64,000 bases of DNA. It comes from LMUY01 sp965199005. GTDB lineage: Bacteria; Pseudomonadota; Alphaproteobacteria; Acetobacterales; Acetobacteraceae. The stretch's first letter is position 1. The number at the start of each line of letters is the position of its first letter. The notes beneath the pieces were generated by a model. That model was not told the origin of the DNA. It saw nothing but the letters and a program-made list of their open reading frames with translations, and searched no databases. Made by a program: the position numbers and the translations under genes. This document shows, piece by piece, positions 1 through 8,019 of the stretch. The DNA lies in the NCBI GenBank assembly GCA_965199005.1, contig CBDAQK010000003.1:186001-250000 (forward strand), in the 5' to 3' direction.

Positions 1-1224
1 CAGGGTGCCCCAATCCATCATCTGGTAATCCACGTTCATGCCGCAGCGCTGCAGCATGTCGGCGCCCACGTCGGCCTCGGCCTTGATGATCCCCAGGTCG
101 CTGGCGCCCATCACCACGACTTTCTCGCCCTTATAGCCAGCTGCCTTCAGATCGGCCTTCACCTTGTCGTAGTCGCGCTTGCCCTTGAACGGCTCCATGC
201 CCGCGTCGGACGCGAACAGGGTGCCCGGCGGAAACACCCCGACATCCGTCTTCCACATGGTGGCGTCGGTGCCCGCCACCGAGATCATGAAATCCTCCTG
301 GCTCACCGCCCCCAGGATCGCGCGCCGGATCGCCGGGTTGTCGAATGGCGGATACAGCCAGTTCAGCCGCATCATCGCCATGGCGCCGGTCATGTCGTTG
401 ATCCGCACCTCGACATTCGGGCTGCTCTTCAGCAGCGGCATCAGATCCGGCGTGGGGTATTCCCACCAATCCACCTCGCCATTCTTCAGGGCCGCAGCGG
501 CCGTCGCTGCGTCTGGGATGACATGCCACTCGACGCGATCGAAATTGACGATCTTCGGCCCGGCGATCCATTCGGGCTTGCCGACCGGGCTCGGCACATA
601 CTCGGCGAACTTCTCGTACACCGTCAGGTTGCCGACGCTGCGCTCGTCTGCCTTGAACCGGAACGGCCCACTGCCGACCACTTCCGTGATCTGGGTGAAG
701 GCGTCGGTCTTGGCCAGCCGCTCCGGCATGATGACGCAGGGCGCGGACGGGCTTTTGCCCAACGCATCCAGCAGCAGGGGGAATGGCGTCTTCAGGTTGA
801 AGACGATGGTCTTGTCATCCGGCGCCGAAATCTCGTTGGCGACGGCCATCAGCGCCTGGCCGAACCCGTCCCGCCTGCCCCAGCGCTTGATGCTGGCAAC
901 GCAGTCCCGCGCCAGCACCGGGGTGCCATCATGGAATTTCAGCCCGTCCCGCAGGGTGAGTTTCCACAATTTGCCATCGTTCTCGGTGGTGGCGCCGGAG
1001 GCCATTTGCGGCTGCGACTTGAACGAGGCGTCGTGGCCGTAGAGCGTGTCGAACACCAGGAAGGCGTGGTTGCGCGTGACGGTCGCCGTGGTCCAGATCG
1101 GGTCCACGATGACCAAATCCGCCTGCGGGATGAATTTCAGCACGCGGGTGCCTTGTGCCGCGGCAATACGGGGCGCCGCCAAAGACGCCGCGGCGCTGCC
1201 CGCCAGAAAATCCCGCCGCTTCAT
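1..1224 (-). CDS. Peptide ABC transporter substrate-binding protein, C-terminus off the window
   Basis: The minus-strand frame is open from an ATG at 1224 to the window edge, about 408 codons. The protein begins with a basic twin-arginine-like signal (RRDFLAG, then an Ala-rich stretch ending near AAAQ at about residue 24), so export by Tat or Sec to the periplasm is expected. The mature part reads like family-5 solute-binding proteins, with phrases such as VDPIWTTATVTRNHAFLVFD near the N-terminus and VDYQMMDWGTL at the edge. These proteins bind oligopeptides or similar solutes for an ABC importer. The permease and ATPase genes would lie beyond the left edge. The substrate cannot be told from the sequence. 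Confidence 0.85.
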   Translation of the reverse strand, partial: MKRRDFLAGSAAASLAAPRIAAAQGTRVLKFIPQADLVIVDPIWTTATVTRNHAFLVFDTLYGHDASFKSQPQMASGATTENDGKLWKLTLRDGLKFHDGTPVLARDCVASIKRWGRRDGFGQALMAVANEISAPDDKTIVFNLKTPFPLLLDALGKSPSAPCVIMPERLAKTDAFTQITEVVGSGPFRFKADERSVGNLTVYEKFAEYVPSPVGKPEWIAGPKIVNFDRVEWHVIPDAATAAAALKNGEVDWWEYPTPDLMPLLKSSPNVEVRINDMTGAMAMMRLNWLYPPFDNPAIRRAILGAVSQEDFMISVAGTDATMWKTDVGVFPPGTLFASDAGMEPFKGKRDYDKVKADLKAAGYKGEKVVVMGASDLGIIKAEADVGADMLQRCGMNVDYQMMDWGTL

Positions 1225-1352
1225 GATTTCGTCACCCCCGGTAAGACGGAGGCGCCGATGCAAAAGACGGGCCATGGGGCCTGGTTGCGCAACCCCGGCG
1301 GCGCGGTCCCGCCCCACGATGTGAGGCATTGACCGCCGGGTCGCGGGTGCTG

Positions 1353-1523
1353 TTATCCGGCGAAATACAGCGCAAACAATGCCACGACTGCGAGGAGTAG
1401 CGGCATTTCGCTCGAGACCCGCGAAGGATGGTCGGTCCGTGGCGGCCCCTCCTGCATCTCCCGCAACGCCTCCTCGAACGGGATCATCTCAAGCATTCTA
1501 TTCATGTCGCCCGTGTAACTCAC
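1353..1523 (-). CDS. Small single-pass membrane protein (56 aa)
   Basis: A 57-codon frame starts at GTG 1523 behind a perfect AGGAGGT ribosome-binding site (forward 1528-1534), only about 4 nt from the start. The protein has a charged, Met-rich N-terminal half (residues 1-40) and a C-terminal hydrophobic helix, PLLLAVVALFALYFAG, that would cross the membrane once. I do not recognise the family. It lies upstream of the binding-protein gene on the same strand, about 130 nt away, so the two could share a promoter. The strong Shine-Dalgarno sequence and the clear helix are the evidence that it is real. Confidence 0.6.
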   Translation of the reverse strand: MSYTGDMNRMLEMIPFEEALREMQEGPPRTDHPSRVSSEMPLLLAVVALFALYFAG

Positions 1524-1631
1524 CGTGACCTCCTGTCATGTCCGAATTCACGGGGCGGACCTTGCCAGGGCGGTTCTTAAAAAGTCGTTACGAGATATTG
1601 TACGAGCCGCCGTTGGAGCCGGTTCGTAGGG

Positions 1632-1714
1632 TGCAACCCGCTTTGGGATTGCACCTGCCCGCCGTGACACGCCTACTCGGCTGGTGGCGTGACGCAATCC
1701 CAAAGCGGATTGCA
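1632..1714. repeat. Intergenic palindromic element
   Basis: Two 21-nt arms (1632-1652 and 1694-1714) are inverted copies differing at one base. Each contains the core CCGCTTTGGGATTGC or its complement. The 41-nt centre holds a second, weaker inverted pair (GACACGCC and GGCGTGAC), so the whole element can fold into one long hairpin. It sits just downstream of the ptsP stop codon. Such mobile palindromes are common between genes in alphaproteobacteria; it may also help end transcription. Confidence 0.7.
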
Positions 1715-1722
1715 TGGGTGGG

Positions 1723-3543
1723 CTAGCTCTTTCCCCCGTACGAACGCGCGTCGAACTGTGCGATCAGGGCGGTGACACCCGCCAACTCCGTCTGCGCCAT
1801 CACGCAAGCAGCGAAGTCTCCGCATTCCGCGATGCTGGCCGACCGGACCGCCTGCTTCACCCGGGGCACGGCAGTCGCATTCACCGAGAATGACCGCAAC
1901 CCCATGCCCAATAGCAAAGGGATGTTGCGGGCATGCGCCGCCATCTCTCCACAGACGGAAACCGGAATACCCGCGCGGGCCGCCTCCGCCACCGTCATCC
2001 GAACCAGGCGCAGGACCGCGGGATGCACCGGGTTGTAGACTTCGCCCGCCGTGGATTCGCCGCGGTCCGAGGCGAGGGTGTACATCGTCAGGTCATTGCT
2101 GCCGATCGCGAAGAAATCCGCCACCCCGGCAAGCGCGTCCGCACAGAGTGCGGCCGCCGGCACCTCCACCATCACCCCCAGCGGCGGCAGGACCGGCGGC
2201 AGACGCACGCCGCGCGCCCGTAGGCGCTCGGCCACACCGTGGTAGATTGCCCGGGTCTGCTTCACCTCTCCCACGTTGGTGACCATTGGCAGCAGCACCC
2301 GGATCGGACCGACGGTGGCCGAACGCAGGATCGCGGCCAGTTGCGTCTCCAAGAGCTCCGGATAGCGCAGCAGCATCCGGATACCGCGCGCGCCGAGCGC
2401 TGGATTGAACTCCGCCGAGTCCGGCACGACACCGGCACTGGACAGCGCCTCGATCTCTTTCTCGCCGCCCCAATCGAGCACGCGAATCGTGACGGGGTCG
2501 CCCGCCATCGCCTCGATGGCCGTTGCGTAGATCTCCGCCTGCGCCGCCTCGTCCGGCAGTTCGTCCCGGTTCATGAACAGGAATTCGCTGCGCAACAGCC
2601 CCACGCCATGCGCGCCGGATTGCGCGATCAACGGCAACTCGGCAGGGATCTCCAGATTGGCCTGCAGTTCCACCAGCGTTCCGCAGCTGGTGATCGCGGG
2701 CAGCCGGCGCAGCCGCCCCCAGCGCTGGCGCCGCCGTGCAAAGGCCAGCACGTCACGGCGTGCCTGGGCCAGGCTCGCCGGCGTCGGATCCAGGATCACC
2801 ACACCGGCCGTCCCGTCCACCACCGCGGTTCCGCCCGCACGCATATGCGCGGTTAGCCCCATGGCCCCCAGCACGGTCGGGATGCCCAAGGCCCTGAGCA
2901 TGATCGCGGTATGCCCGTCCGCACCGCCCTCCTCGGTCGCAACCCCCGCTACCCGCGCCGGGTCGATCAGGGCTGCGTCCGCCGGGGTTAGCCATTCCGC
3001 AAACAGGATCGCACCCGGCGGCAAGCTGGAGAACGAGCGGAATGGAGCCCGGGTCAGGTTGCGAACCAGGCGCCGCGCGATCTCCCGCACCTCGTCTGCC
3101 CGCCTGCGACCCGCGGGCAGGTCATCGGCATTGGCCACCATCATCGCGGCGGCAATGGCCTCTGCCTCGTCCGTGACCGCCTGTTCGGCGGACCTCAGGC
3201 CGTCGCCAATCCGCACGCGGGCGCCGCGCAGCAGACGGGATGGCCCCAGCATCTGGACATAGGCGTCCAGCAGCGGCGCGATCTCGGCCTGGGTATCTTC
3301 CGGCAGCACATGCAGGCGGGCCCGCAGCTTGCCGAGCTGCTTTCGAGAGGCGGCGACGGCGGCATCCAGCCGCGACCGCTCACTTTCAATATCGGCGGCG
3401 GCGATACGGTGCCTGGTGATTACGGTGGGTGCCTCCACCGTGCCGAAAACCGGGCCAATGGCAATCCCTGCCCCGACCGCAAGCCCACTCAGGCGACGTT
3501 CGAAACCGGGTTCGTTTGGGAAGCGTTCTTCAATCCTGCTCAT
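1723..3543 (-). CDS. ptsP: Phosphoenolpyruvate-protein phosphotransferase (Enzyme I)
   Basis: The 606-residue protein is the cytoplasmic Enzyme I that takes phosphate from PEP and passes it to HPr. The phospho-histidine motif is visible as GGADGHTAIMLRALGIP (about residue 190). The PEP-binding barrel follows, with GVGLLRSEFLFM, GARGIRMLLRYP and IGSNDLTMYTLASDR. There is no GAF domain at the N-terminus, so this is the short form. I chose ATG 3543, which overlaps the HPr stop by 14 nt; a longer in-frame start at 3639 would lie inside the HPr gene. It is the last gene of hprK-rapZ-EIIA-HPr-EI. No sugar permease (EIIB/EIIC) is nearby, which suggests a regulatory rather than transport role. Confidence 0.93.
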   Translation of the reverse strand: MSRIEERFPNEPGFERRLSGLAVGAGIAIGPVFGTVEAPTVITRHRIAAADIESERSRLDAAVAASRKQLGKLRARLHVLPEDTQAEIAPLLDAYVQMLGPSRLLRGARVRIGDGLRSAEQAVTDEAEAIAAAMMVANADDLPAGRRRADEVREIARRLVRNLTRAPFRSFSSLPPGAILFAEWLTPADAALIDPARVAGVATEEGGADGHTAIMLRALGIPTVLGAMGLTAHMRAGGTAVVDGTAGVVILDPTPASLAQARRDVLAFARRRQRWGRLRRLPAITSCGTLVELQANLEIPAELPLIAQSGAHGVGLLRSEFLFMNRDELPDEAAQAEIYATAIEAMAGDPVTIRVLDWGGEKEIEALSSAGVVPDSAEFNPALGARGIRMLLRYPELLETQLAAILRSATVGPIRVLLPMVTNVGEVKQTRAIYHGVAERLRARGVRLPPVLPPLGVMVEVPAAALCADALAGVADFFAIGSNDLTMYTLASDRGESTAGEVYNPVHPAVLRLVRMTVAEAARAGIPVSVCGEMAAHARNIPLLLGMGLRSFSVNATAVPRVKQAVRSASIAECGDFAACVMAQTELAGVTALIAQFDARSYGGKS

Positions 3544-3877
3544 GGAAGCCGGCTTCCACCAGCTCGACGAGGGTCGCCAACGCATCCGCGGCATCAGCCC
3601 CCGTCGCACGGATCTCCAAGGTTGTTCCCTTGCCGGCACCGAGCATCATCAAACCCATGATCGACTGGGCAGACACGGATTGCCCGTGCGCCTCCACCTC
3701 GATCAGGGCGGTAAACCGCTCCGCCGCGGAGACGAACTTCGCCGCGGCCCGCGCATGCAGCCCGCGGCGGTTGCAGATCGTCGCGTGGACGACTACGCCC
3801 GGTTCGGCGCCGTCCATCAGGCGGCTGGCAGGCAGGAGATGGGCGAACGCGACAGGCTGCCGATCAACTGCCGACAC
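3530..3877 (-). CDS. ptsH: HPr family phosphocarrier protein
   Basis: This 115-residue protein carries phosphate from Enzyme I to the EIIA protein. The active-site histidine is in NRRGLHARAAAKFV (about residue 41). The regulatory serine region that HPr kinase would modify reads SAQSIMGLMMLGAGKGTTL. The GTG start at 3877 overlaps the EIIA stop by 14 nt and has AAGGTGA just upstream. It gives about 25 residues more than usual for HPr, so an ATG at 3817 is an alternative start. The 3' end overlaps the Enzyme I start, so all three genes are probably translationally coupled. Confidence 0.9.
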   Translation of the reverse strand: MSAVDRQPVAFAHLLPASRLMDGAEPGVVVHATICNRRGLHARAAAKFVSAAERFTALIEVEAHGQSVSAQSIMGLMMLGAGKGTTLEIRATGADAADALATLVELVEAGFHEQD

Positions 3878-4286
3878 CGTTCACCTTGCAGCCGTGCAAG
3901 ACATGCGACGCAGCGGCAATGTACTTACGGCCCGCCGTCTGGGCGCAATCCACGCATTCACCCAAGGACTGGCGCGAGCGGACTTTGGCCAGCTTGACGA
4001 GCATCGGCAGGTTCACACCCGCGATCACCTCCACCCCAGGCCGGTCCATCAACGAAATTGCCAGGTTGGAGGGCGTGCCCCCGAACATGTCGGTCAACAG
4101 GACCACCCCGTCGCCCTTCTCGACGCTGCCGATACTTGCCTGGATATCTGCTCGTCGCAGTTCCATGTCGTCCTCCGGCCCGATGCAGACGGTCGCGATA
4201 TTCTCCTGCGGGCCGACCACATGTTCCAGCGCGAGGCGGAGCTCCTCCGCCAGGCGGCCGTGCGATACGAGTACAAGGCCGATCAT
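3864..4286 (-). CDS. PTS EIIA component, mannose/fructose (AgaF/ManX-like) type
   Basis: A 140-residue single-domain EIIA of the mannose family. The N-terminal strand MIGLVLVSHGRLAEEL carries the phosphorylatable histidine (His9), and LLTDMFGGTPSNLA is the family signature near residue 70. It accepts phosphate from HPr. In alphaproteobacteria this protein lies between rapZ and HPr and takes part in carbon or nitrogen signalling; the permease partner is usually missing, as here. It lies 9 nt downstream of rapZ and overlaps the HPr start. Confidence 0.9.
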   Translation of the reverse strand: MIGLVLVSHGRLAEELRLALEHVVGPQENIATVCIGPEDDMELRRADIQASIGSVEKGDGVVLLTDMFGGTPSNLAISLMDRPGVEVIAGVNLPMLVKLAKVRSRQSLGECVDCAQTAGRKYIAAASHVLHGCKVNGVGS

Positions 4287-4295
4287 TTTTTCGAG

Positions 4296-5228
4296 TCAGG
4301 CCTCCTGCGCCTGATAAGAGACAGCTTCGACTGAACCAGTTGAGGTCACGCCCGCCTTAAGCAATTCCCTGTGCGCAACGGTGACCTGCCACGCCCGCAT
4401 GTCAAGAGTGTCCTTGCCACTGCACAGGGCGCGCATGCGTCCTGCCAGCTTCTCCACGATCCGAACGGAGCGATGACGCCCCCCTGTGCAACCGACTGCG
4501 ATGGTCACGTACTTCTTTCCTTCCTGCGCGAAACGCGGCAGGAGCAGCCGTAGCATCGACTCGATCTGCTCGAAGAACGCGCCGAAATCAGGGTCCGCCT
4601 CGACATAGGCGGCAATTTCGGCATCCATTCCGGTCTTGGGCCGCAGATGTGGATCATAGTGCGGATTACGCAAGAAGCGGGCGTCGAATACCAGGTCTGC
4701 TTCCCGAGGCAATCCGTGCGGATAGCCGAATGACATCAGCGACACGGTCACGCCGGGCCGGTCGGGGGAAAACCGGCTCTCCACGAGGCGCCGCAGCGCC
4801 GGCAGGGGCGTCTCCGAGGTATCGATCACGAGGTCTGCCGCATCGCGCAACGGCGCGGTCAGCGCGATCTCCGCGGCAATGCCGTCGATCACGCGGCCGC
4901 CGGGTGCCAAAGGGTGACGGCGCCTGGTTTCGGTGAAGCGGCGCAACAACGCGGCCTCGTCGGCATAGGCGAAGACCAATTCGGGCTGCAGCATCTGGTT
5001 GAGCCGCAGGCGCTCCAGCGTCGACAGCACGGCTTCGGCATCGAACCCGCGGCTGCGAGCGTCCAGGCCGATCGCGACTCGCCGATCGCCGCGGCTGACC
5101 AATTCCTCGGTCAAGGTCAGCGGCGGGTTGTCCACCGCCTCATAGCCCAAATCTTCCAACACTCGCAGGATCGAGGACCGGCCGGCACCCGAAAGGCCGG
5201 TCACGAGCACGACCCTGCGGGGTGTCAT
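4296..5228 (-). CDS. rapZ: RNase adapter / nucleotide-binding protein RapZ (YvcJ family)
   Basis: A 310-residue P-loop protein. Walker A is GLSGAGRSS near residue 10. The family features follow: DNPPLTL (about 32), a central SFGYPHGLP, RNPHYDP, and the C-terminal IAVGCTGGRHRSV. In Escherichia coli RapZ guides RNase E to the small RNA GlmZ; in most other bacteria its role is less defined and is often tied to the PTS and cell-envelope precursors. ATG 5228 was chosen because it begins right before the P-loop and overlaps the hprK stop by 4 nt (ATGA); the longer frame to 5324 lies within hprK. Confidence 0.93.
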   Translation of the reverse strand: MTPRRVVLVTGLSGAGRSSILRVLEDLGYEAVDNPPLTLTEELVSRGDRRVAIGLDARSRGFDAEAVLSTLERLRLNQMLQPELVFAYADEAALLRRFTETRRRHPLAPGGRVIDGIAAEIALTAPLRDAADLVIDTSETPLPALRRLVESRFSPDRPGVTVSLMSFGYPHGLPREADLVFDARFLRNPHYDPHLRPKTGMDAEIAAYVEADPDFGAFFEQIESMLRLLLPRFAQEGKKYVTIAVGCTGGRHRSVRIVEKLAGRMRALCSGKDTLDMRAWQVTVAHRELLKAGVTSTGSVEAVSYQAQEA

Positions 5229-5641
5229 GCAAACGCCCCCGCCACTTGGGCCGTTCGGCCCAGCGCACAATCCAACGCCATGGCAATCCGCTGCGGTGCG
5301 GAGGGCGAAGCGGGGTCGATGCACACCAGCGGCTGGCCAGACAGGTCGTGCGTGGCGGGGGTGGGTAGCCGCTCGCCTACCCGCAACTCCACCGCCAGCG
5401 CCACGCGGGCGGAGGACACATGCGGCAAGCGTACCACGCCAAGGCCGCGCACCTCCAGCAAGCCCGCCAATGCCTCCGGTGCCGACGCCATGCCATGGGA
5501 TAATTCAACCCGGTCATCCGCCACCAGCGCAAATCCGCGGTCGAGCAAACGCAACAGCAGGTCCGACTTCCCTGACCCGGAAGGACCCAGCAGCAGCACG
5601 GCCTGACCCTCACGGGCAGCACAGCTCGCATGAATTTGCAT
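5225..5641 (-). CDS. hprK: HPr kinase/phosphorylase, short alphaproteobacterial form
   Basis: About 138 residues covering only the C-terminal kinase domain of HprK, as is usual in alphaproteobacteria. The P-loop is LLLGPSGSGKSDLLLRL (about residue 18), followed by FALVADDRVEL and the family-specific EVRGLGVVRLP. It phosphorylates and dephosphorylates a serine of HPr. I chose ATG 5641, just before the conserved IHAS start; a GTG at 5713 would add 24 poorly conserved residues coded by AT-richer DNA that looks like promoter region. It overlaps rapZ by 4 nt and is the first gene of the PTS block. Confidence 0.88.
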   Translation of the reverse strand: MQIHASCAAREGQAVLLLGPSGSGKSDLLLRLLDRGFALVADDRVELSHGMASAPEALAGLLEVRGLGVVRLPHVSSARVALAVELRVGERLPTPATHDLSGQPLVCIDPASPSAPQRIAMALDCALGRTAQVAGAFA

Positions 5642-5912
5642 CAAGTCGGGTTTGTGAGCCGCTAGAAGGAAGAATGGAAGCGTCTTCTGAGACACAGTGG
5701 GCGCCGTTTGCACCGCTAACGTAGCGGCAATGGCTGGAAAATTTTTGTTAACCTAATTCTGGCAATAGATTGCGGACTGATTCTGTGGCGGTGCAGCAGG
5801 TTCAAATTTGGCCGACAGAAAAAACATCCGCCCGTTGCCGGGCTTCGAACTCTGTCCTAGGTGTGCGCCCGACTGCGATTGCGTGTCTCTCTCTCATCCG
5901 AAGGGTGTCTAA

Positions 5913-6563
5913 ATGGCGTCTCCTATCCTGGCCGGCCTGACAATCCTCATGTTGGGGGACAGCCATTTTGCATCGCAAGGCTATCTCGTCACGACGTTGC
6001 AGGACGCTTTGATTCAGCAGGGCGCCAAGGTCGTCACGGAAGCCGCGTGCGGTGCGCCGGCCGGCGTGTGGGCCACGGCAGGCCAAGCCCCCTGCGGCAC
6101 CGCCGAGCGGGTGCAGTCCGGCCCGATCAAGAAAGACAACTCGAACCACGCTCACGCGCCGTCCTTGGATTCGCTCATCGCAGCGTATCATCCAAACCTG
6201 GTCATCATCGGGTCCGGCGACACCATGGCCGGCTATCCCCAGCCTGCCCTGCCCGCCGAGTGGATCAGCGAGCAGATCAAGGAGGTTGTCGGCCGGATTC
6301 AGGCGGCCAACCTGCCCTGCGTCTGGATCGGGCCGGGTTGGGGTACGGAAGGCGGCCCGTATTTCAAGAACTACGCCCGCGTGCGCCAGGTGAACGATTA
6401 CCTTTCAACCCACGTGGCGCCCTGCCGCTATATCGACAGCACGAAATTCGCCCAGCCCGGCGAATGGTCGACCTTCGACGGTCAGCATTACACCCTGCCC
6501 GCCTACCAAAAATGGGGCACCGCCATCGACCAGGAAATCTTGACCCTGGCCCGGTCCAAATAG
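5913..6563 (+). CDS. SGNH/GDSL-type hydrolase-like protein
   Basis: A 216-residue protein. The SGNH block I motif is LMLGDSHFASQGYL (nucleophile Ser about residue 17). A block-III-like glycine segment is VIIGSGDTMAGYP, and a C-terminal DGQHYT (about 190) would supply the Asp-x-x-His pair. SGNH enzymes remove or move acetyl groups on sugars. No strong signal peptide is visible. It is followed after 50 nt by an MBOAT acyltransferase and an AlgJ-like protein, so a role in polysaccharide O-acetylation is likely. The exact substrate is unknown. Confidence 0.75.
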   Translation: MASPILAGLTILMLGDSHFASQGYLVTTLQDALIQQGAKVVTEAACGAPAGVWATAGQAPCGTAERVQSGPIKKDNSNHAHAPSLDSLIAAYHPNLVIIGSGDTMAGYPQPALPAEWISEQIKEVVGRIQAANLPCVWIGPGWGTEGGPYFKNYARVRQVNDYLSTHVAPCRYIDSTKFAQPGEWSTFDGQHYTLPAYQKWGTAIDQEILTLARSK

Positions 6564-6613
6564 CGCCGGAGTCTCGCGAAGACCATTCGACCGACTAGTT
6601 TGGGATCGCCGCC

Positions 6614-8017
6614 ATGATCTTCGCGTCCTTCGAGTTTCTATTCCTCTTCCTGCCGATCTTCTTCGTCGCCTACTACCTGACGCCGGTGCGGCTGCGGAAT
6701 TGGCCGATCCTGATCCTGTCCTGGGCGTTCTACGCCTGGTGGCGGGTGGATTTCCTGGCCCTGCTGGTGTGCGTCACCGGCTTCACCTTCCTGACCTCCC
6801 GCATGATGGTCAGTGCCGGGCTGGGCACCCGCATCGGAAAATACTGGCTGCAGGCCGGGCTGATCGGCAACCTCGGCGTGCTCGCCTACTTCAAATACGC
6901 CAATTTCGGGGTGAATTCGCTGAACGGCGTGCTGGCCGTCATCAATATGGACCCGGTCACCTGGTCGGAGATCGTGCTGCCCGCCGGGTTGTCCTTCTAT
7001 GTGCTGCAATCCATCAGCTATCTGCTGGACGTCTGGCGCGGCACCATCCCGGTCAGCCGCTCACTGCTGAACTATGCGGCATACAAGGCGATGTTCTCCC
7101 AGCTGATTGCCGGGCCCATCGTGCGTTACGCCCAGATCGCCGACGAACTGAAGGGGCGGGTGCATAGTCTGGCGCTGTTCGGCCTCGGCGCCCGGCGCTT
7201 CATGGTCGGGTTCTGCATGAAGGTCATCATCGCCGACACGCTGAGTCCCCTGGTCGACGCGATCTTCAAGCTGCCAGCCCCGACCTTGGCCGATAGCTGG
7301 CTGGGGGCGGTGGCCTATACGCTGCAACTCTATTTCGACTTCGCCGGCTATTCAGCGATGGCGATCGGCCTGGCGCTGATGATCGGCTTCCACTTCCCCG
7401 AGAACTTCGACCATCCGTACCTGTCCGGCTCGATCCAGGCGTTCTGGCAGCGCTGGCACATGACGCTGTCGTCCTTCCTGCGGGACTACCTCTATATCTC
7501 GCTGGGCGGCAACCGGAAGGGATCGGTCCGAACCTACGTAAACCTGTTCCTGACCATGCTGATCGGCGGCTTCTGGCATGGCGCCAACTGGACCTTCATC
7601 GCCTGGGGCGCCTGGCAGGGTGGGCTACTGGCGTTGCATCGTTACTACCGCTCGCGGGGGGGCAACATGCCCTATTGGGCGGGCCATGTGCTGACGCTGC
7701 TCTGCGTCGTCGTGGGTTGGGTGGTGTTCCGCGCCGACGATTTCGGGCAGGCGCTGCGGATGTATACCGGCATGCTGGGAATGCATGGCGCCGCCGTTTC
7801 CGATGATCTCGCGTGGCAGCTGACGCCGGACAAGTTTTGGATGATCGCCATTGGCGCCGTGGTCGTCTACGTCCCGCTGATCCAGCGCCCGGTGAGCGCC
7901 GCGTTCGGGCGGCTGGGCAGCAGCCTTGTCTTGGCCGGTCCGCTCTGCGGCTTCCTGCTCGCGATGGTGCTGCTGTACAGCCGCGCCGCCGTTCCCTTCC
8001 TCTATTTCCAGTTCTGA
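6614..8017 (+). CDS. MBOAT family O-acyltransferase (AlgI-like)
   Basis: A 467-residue polytopic membrane protein with roughly ten hydrophobic segments. The N-terminal phrase FLFLFLPIFFVAYYLTP and the central PENFDHPYLSGSIQAFWQRW match AlgI-type proteins. The catalytic histidine of MBOAT proteins lies in GGFWHGANWTFIAWG (about residue 323). AlgI-type proteins move acetyl groups across the membrane to a periplasmic partner that acetylates a polysaccharide. The stop is 2 nt before the ATG of the AlgJ-like gene, so the pair is co-translated. Confidence 0.93.
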   Translation: MIFASFEFLFLFLPIFFVAYYLTPVRLRNWPILILSWAFYAWWRVDFLALLVCVTGFTFLTSRMMVSAGLGTRIGKYWLQAGLIGNLGVLAYFKYANFGVNSLNGVLAVINMDPVTWSEIVLPAGLSFYVLQSISYLLDVWRGTIPVSRSLLNYAAYKAMFSQLIAGPIVRYAQIADELKGRVHSLALFGLGARRFMVGFCMKVIIADTLSPLVDAIFKLPAPTLADSWLGAVAYTLQLYFDFAGYSAMAIGLALMIGFHFPENFDHPYLSGSIQAFWQRWHMTLSSFLRDYLYISLGGNRKGSVRTYVNLFLTMLIGGFWHGANWTFIAWGAWQGGLLALHRYYRSRGGNMPYWAGHVLTLLCVVVGWVVFRADDFGQALRMYTGMLGMHGAAVSDDLAWQLTPDKFWMIAIGAVVVYVPLIQRPVSAAFGRLGSSLVLAGPLCGFLLAMVLLYSRAAVPFLYFQF

Positions 8018-8019
8018 TC

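Noticed and set aside
1538..1726. A 62-codon plus-strand frame before ptsP
   Set aside because: Most of it is translation through the palindromic element, so it is not a gene.
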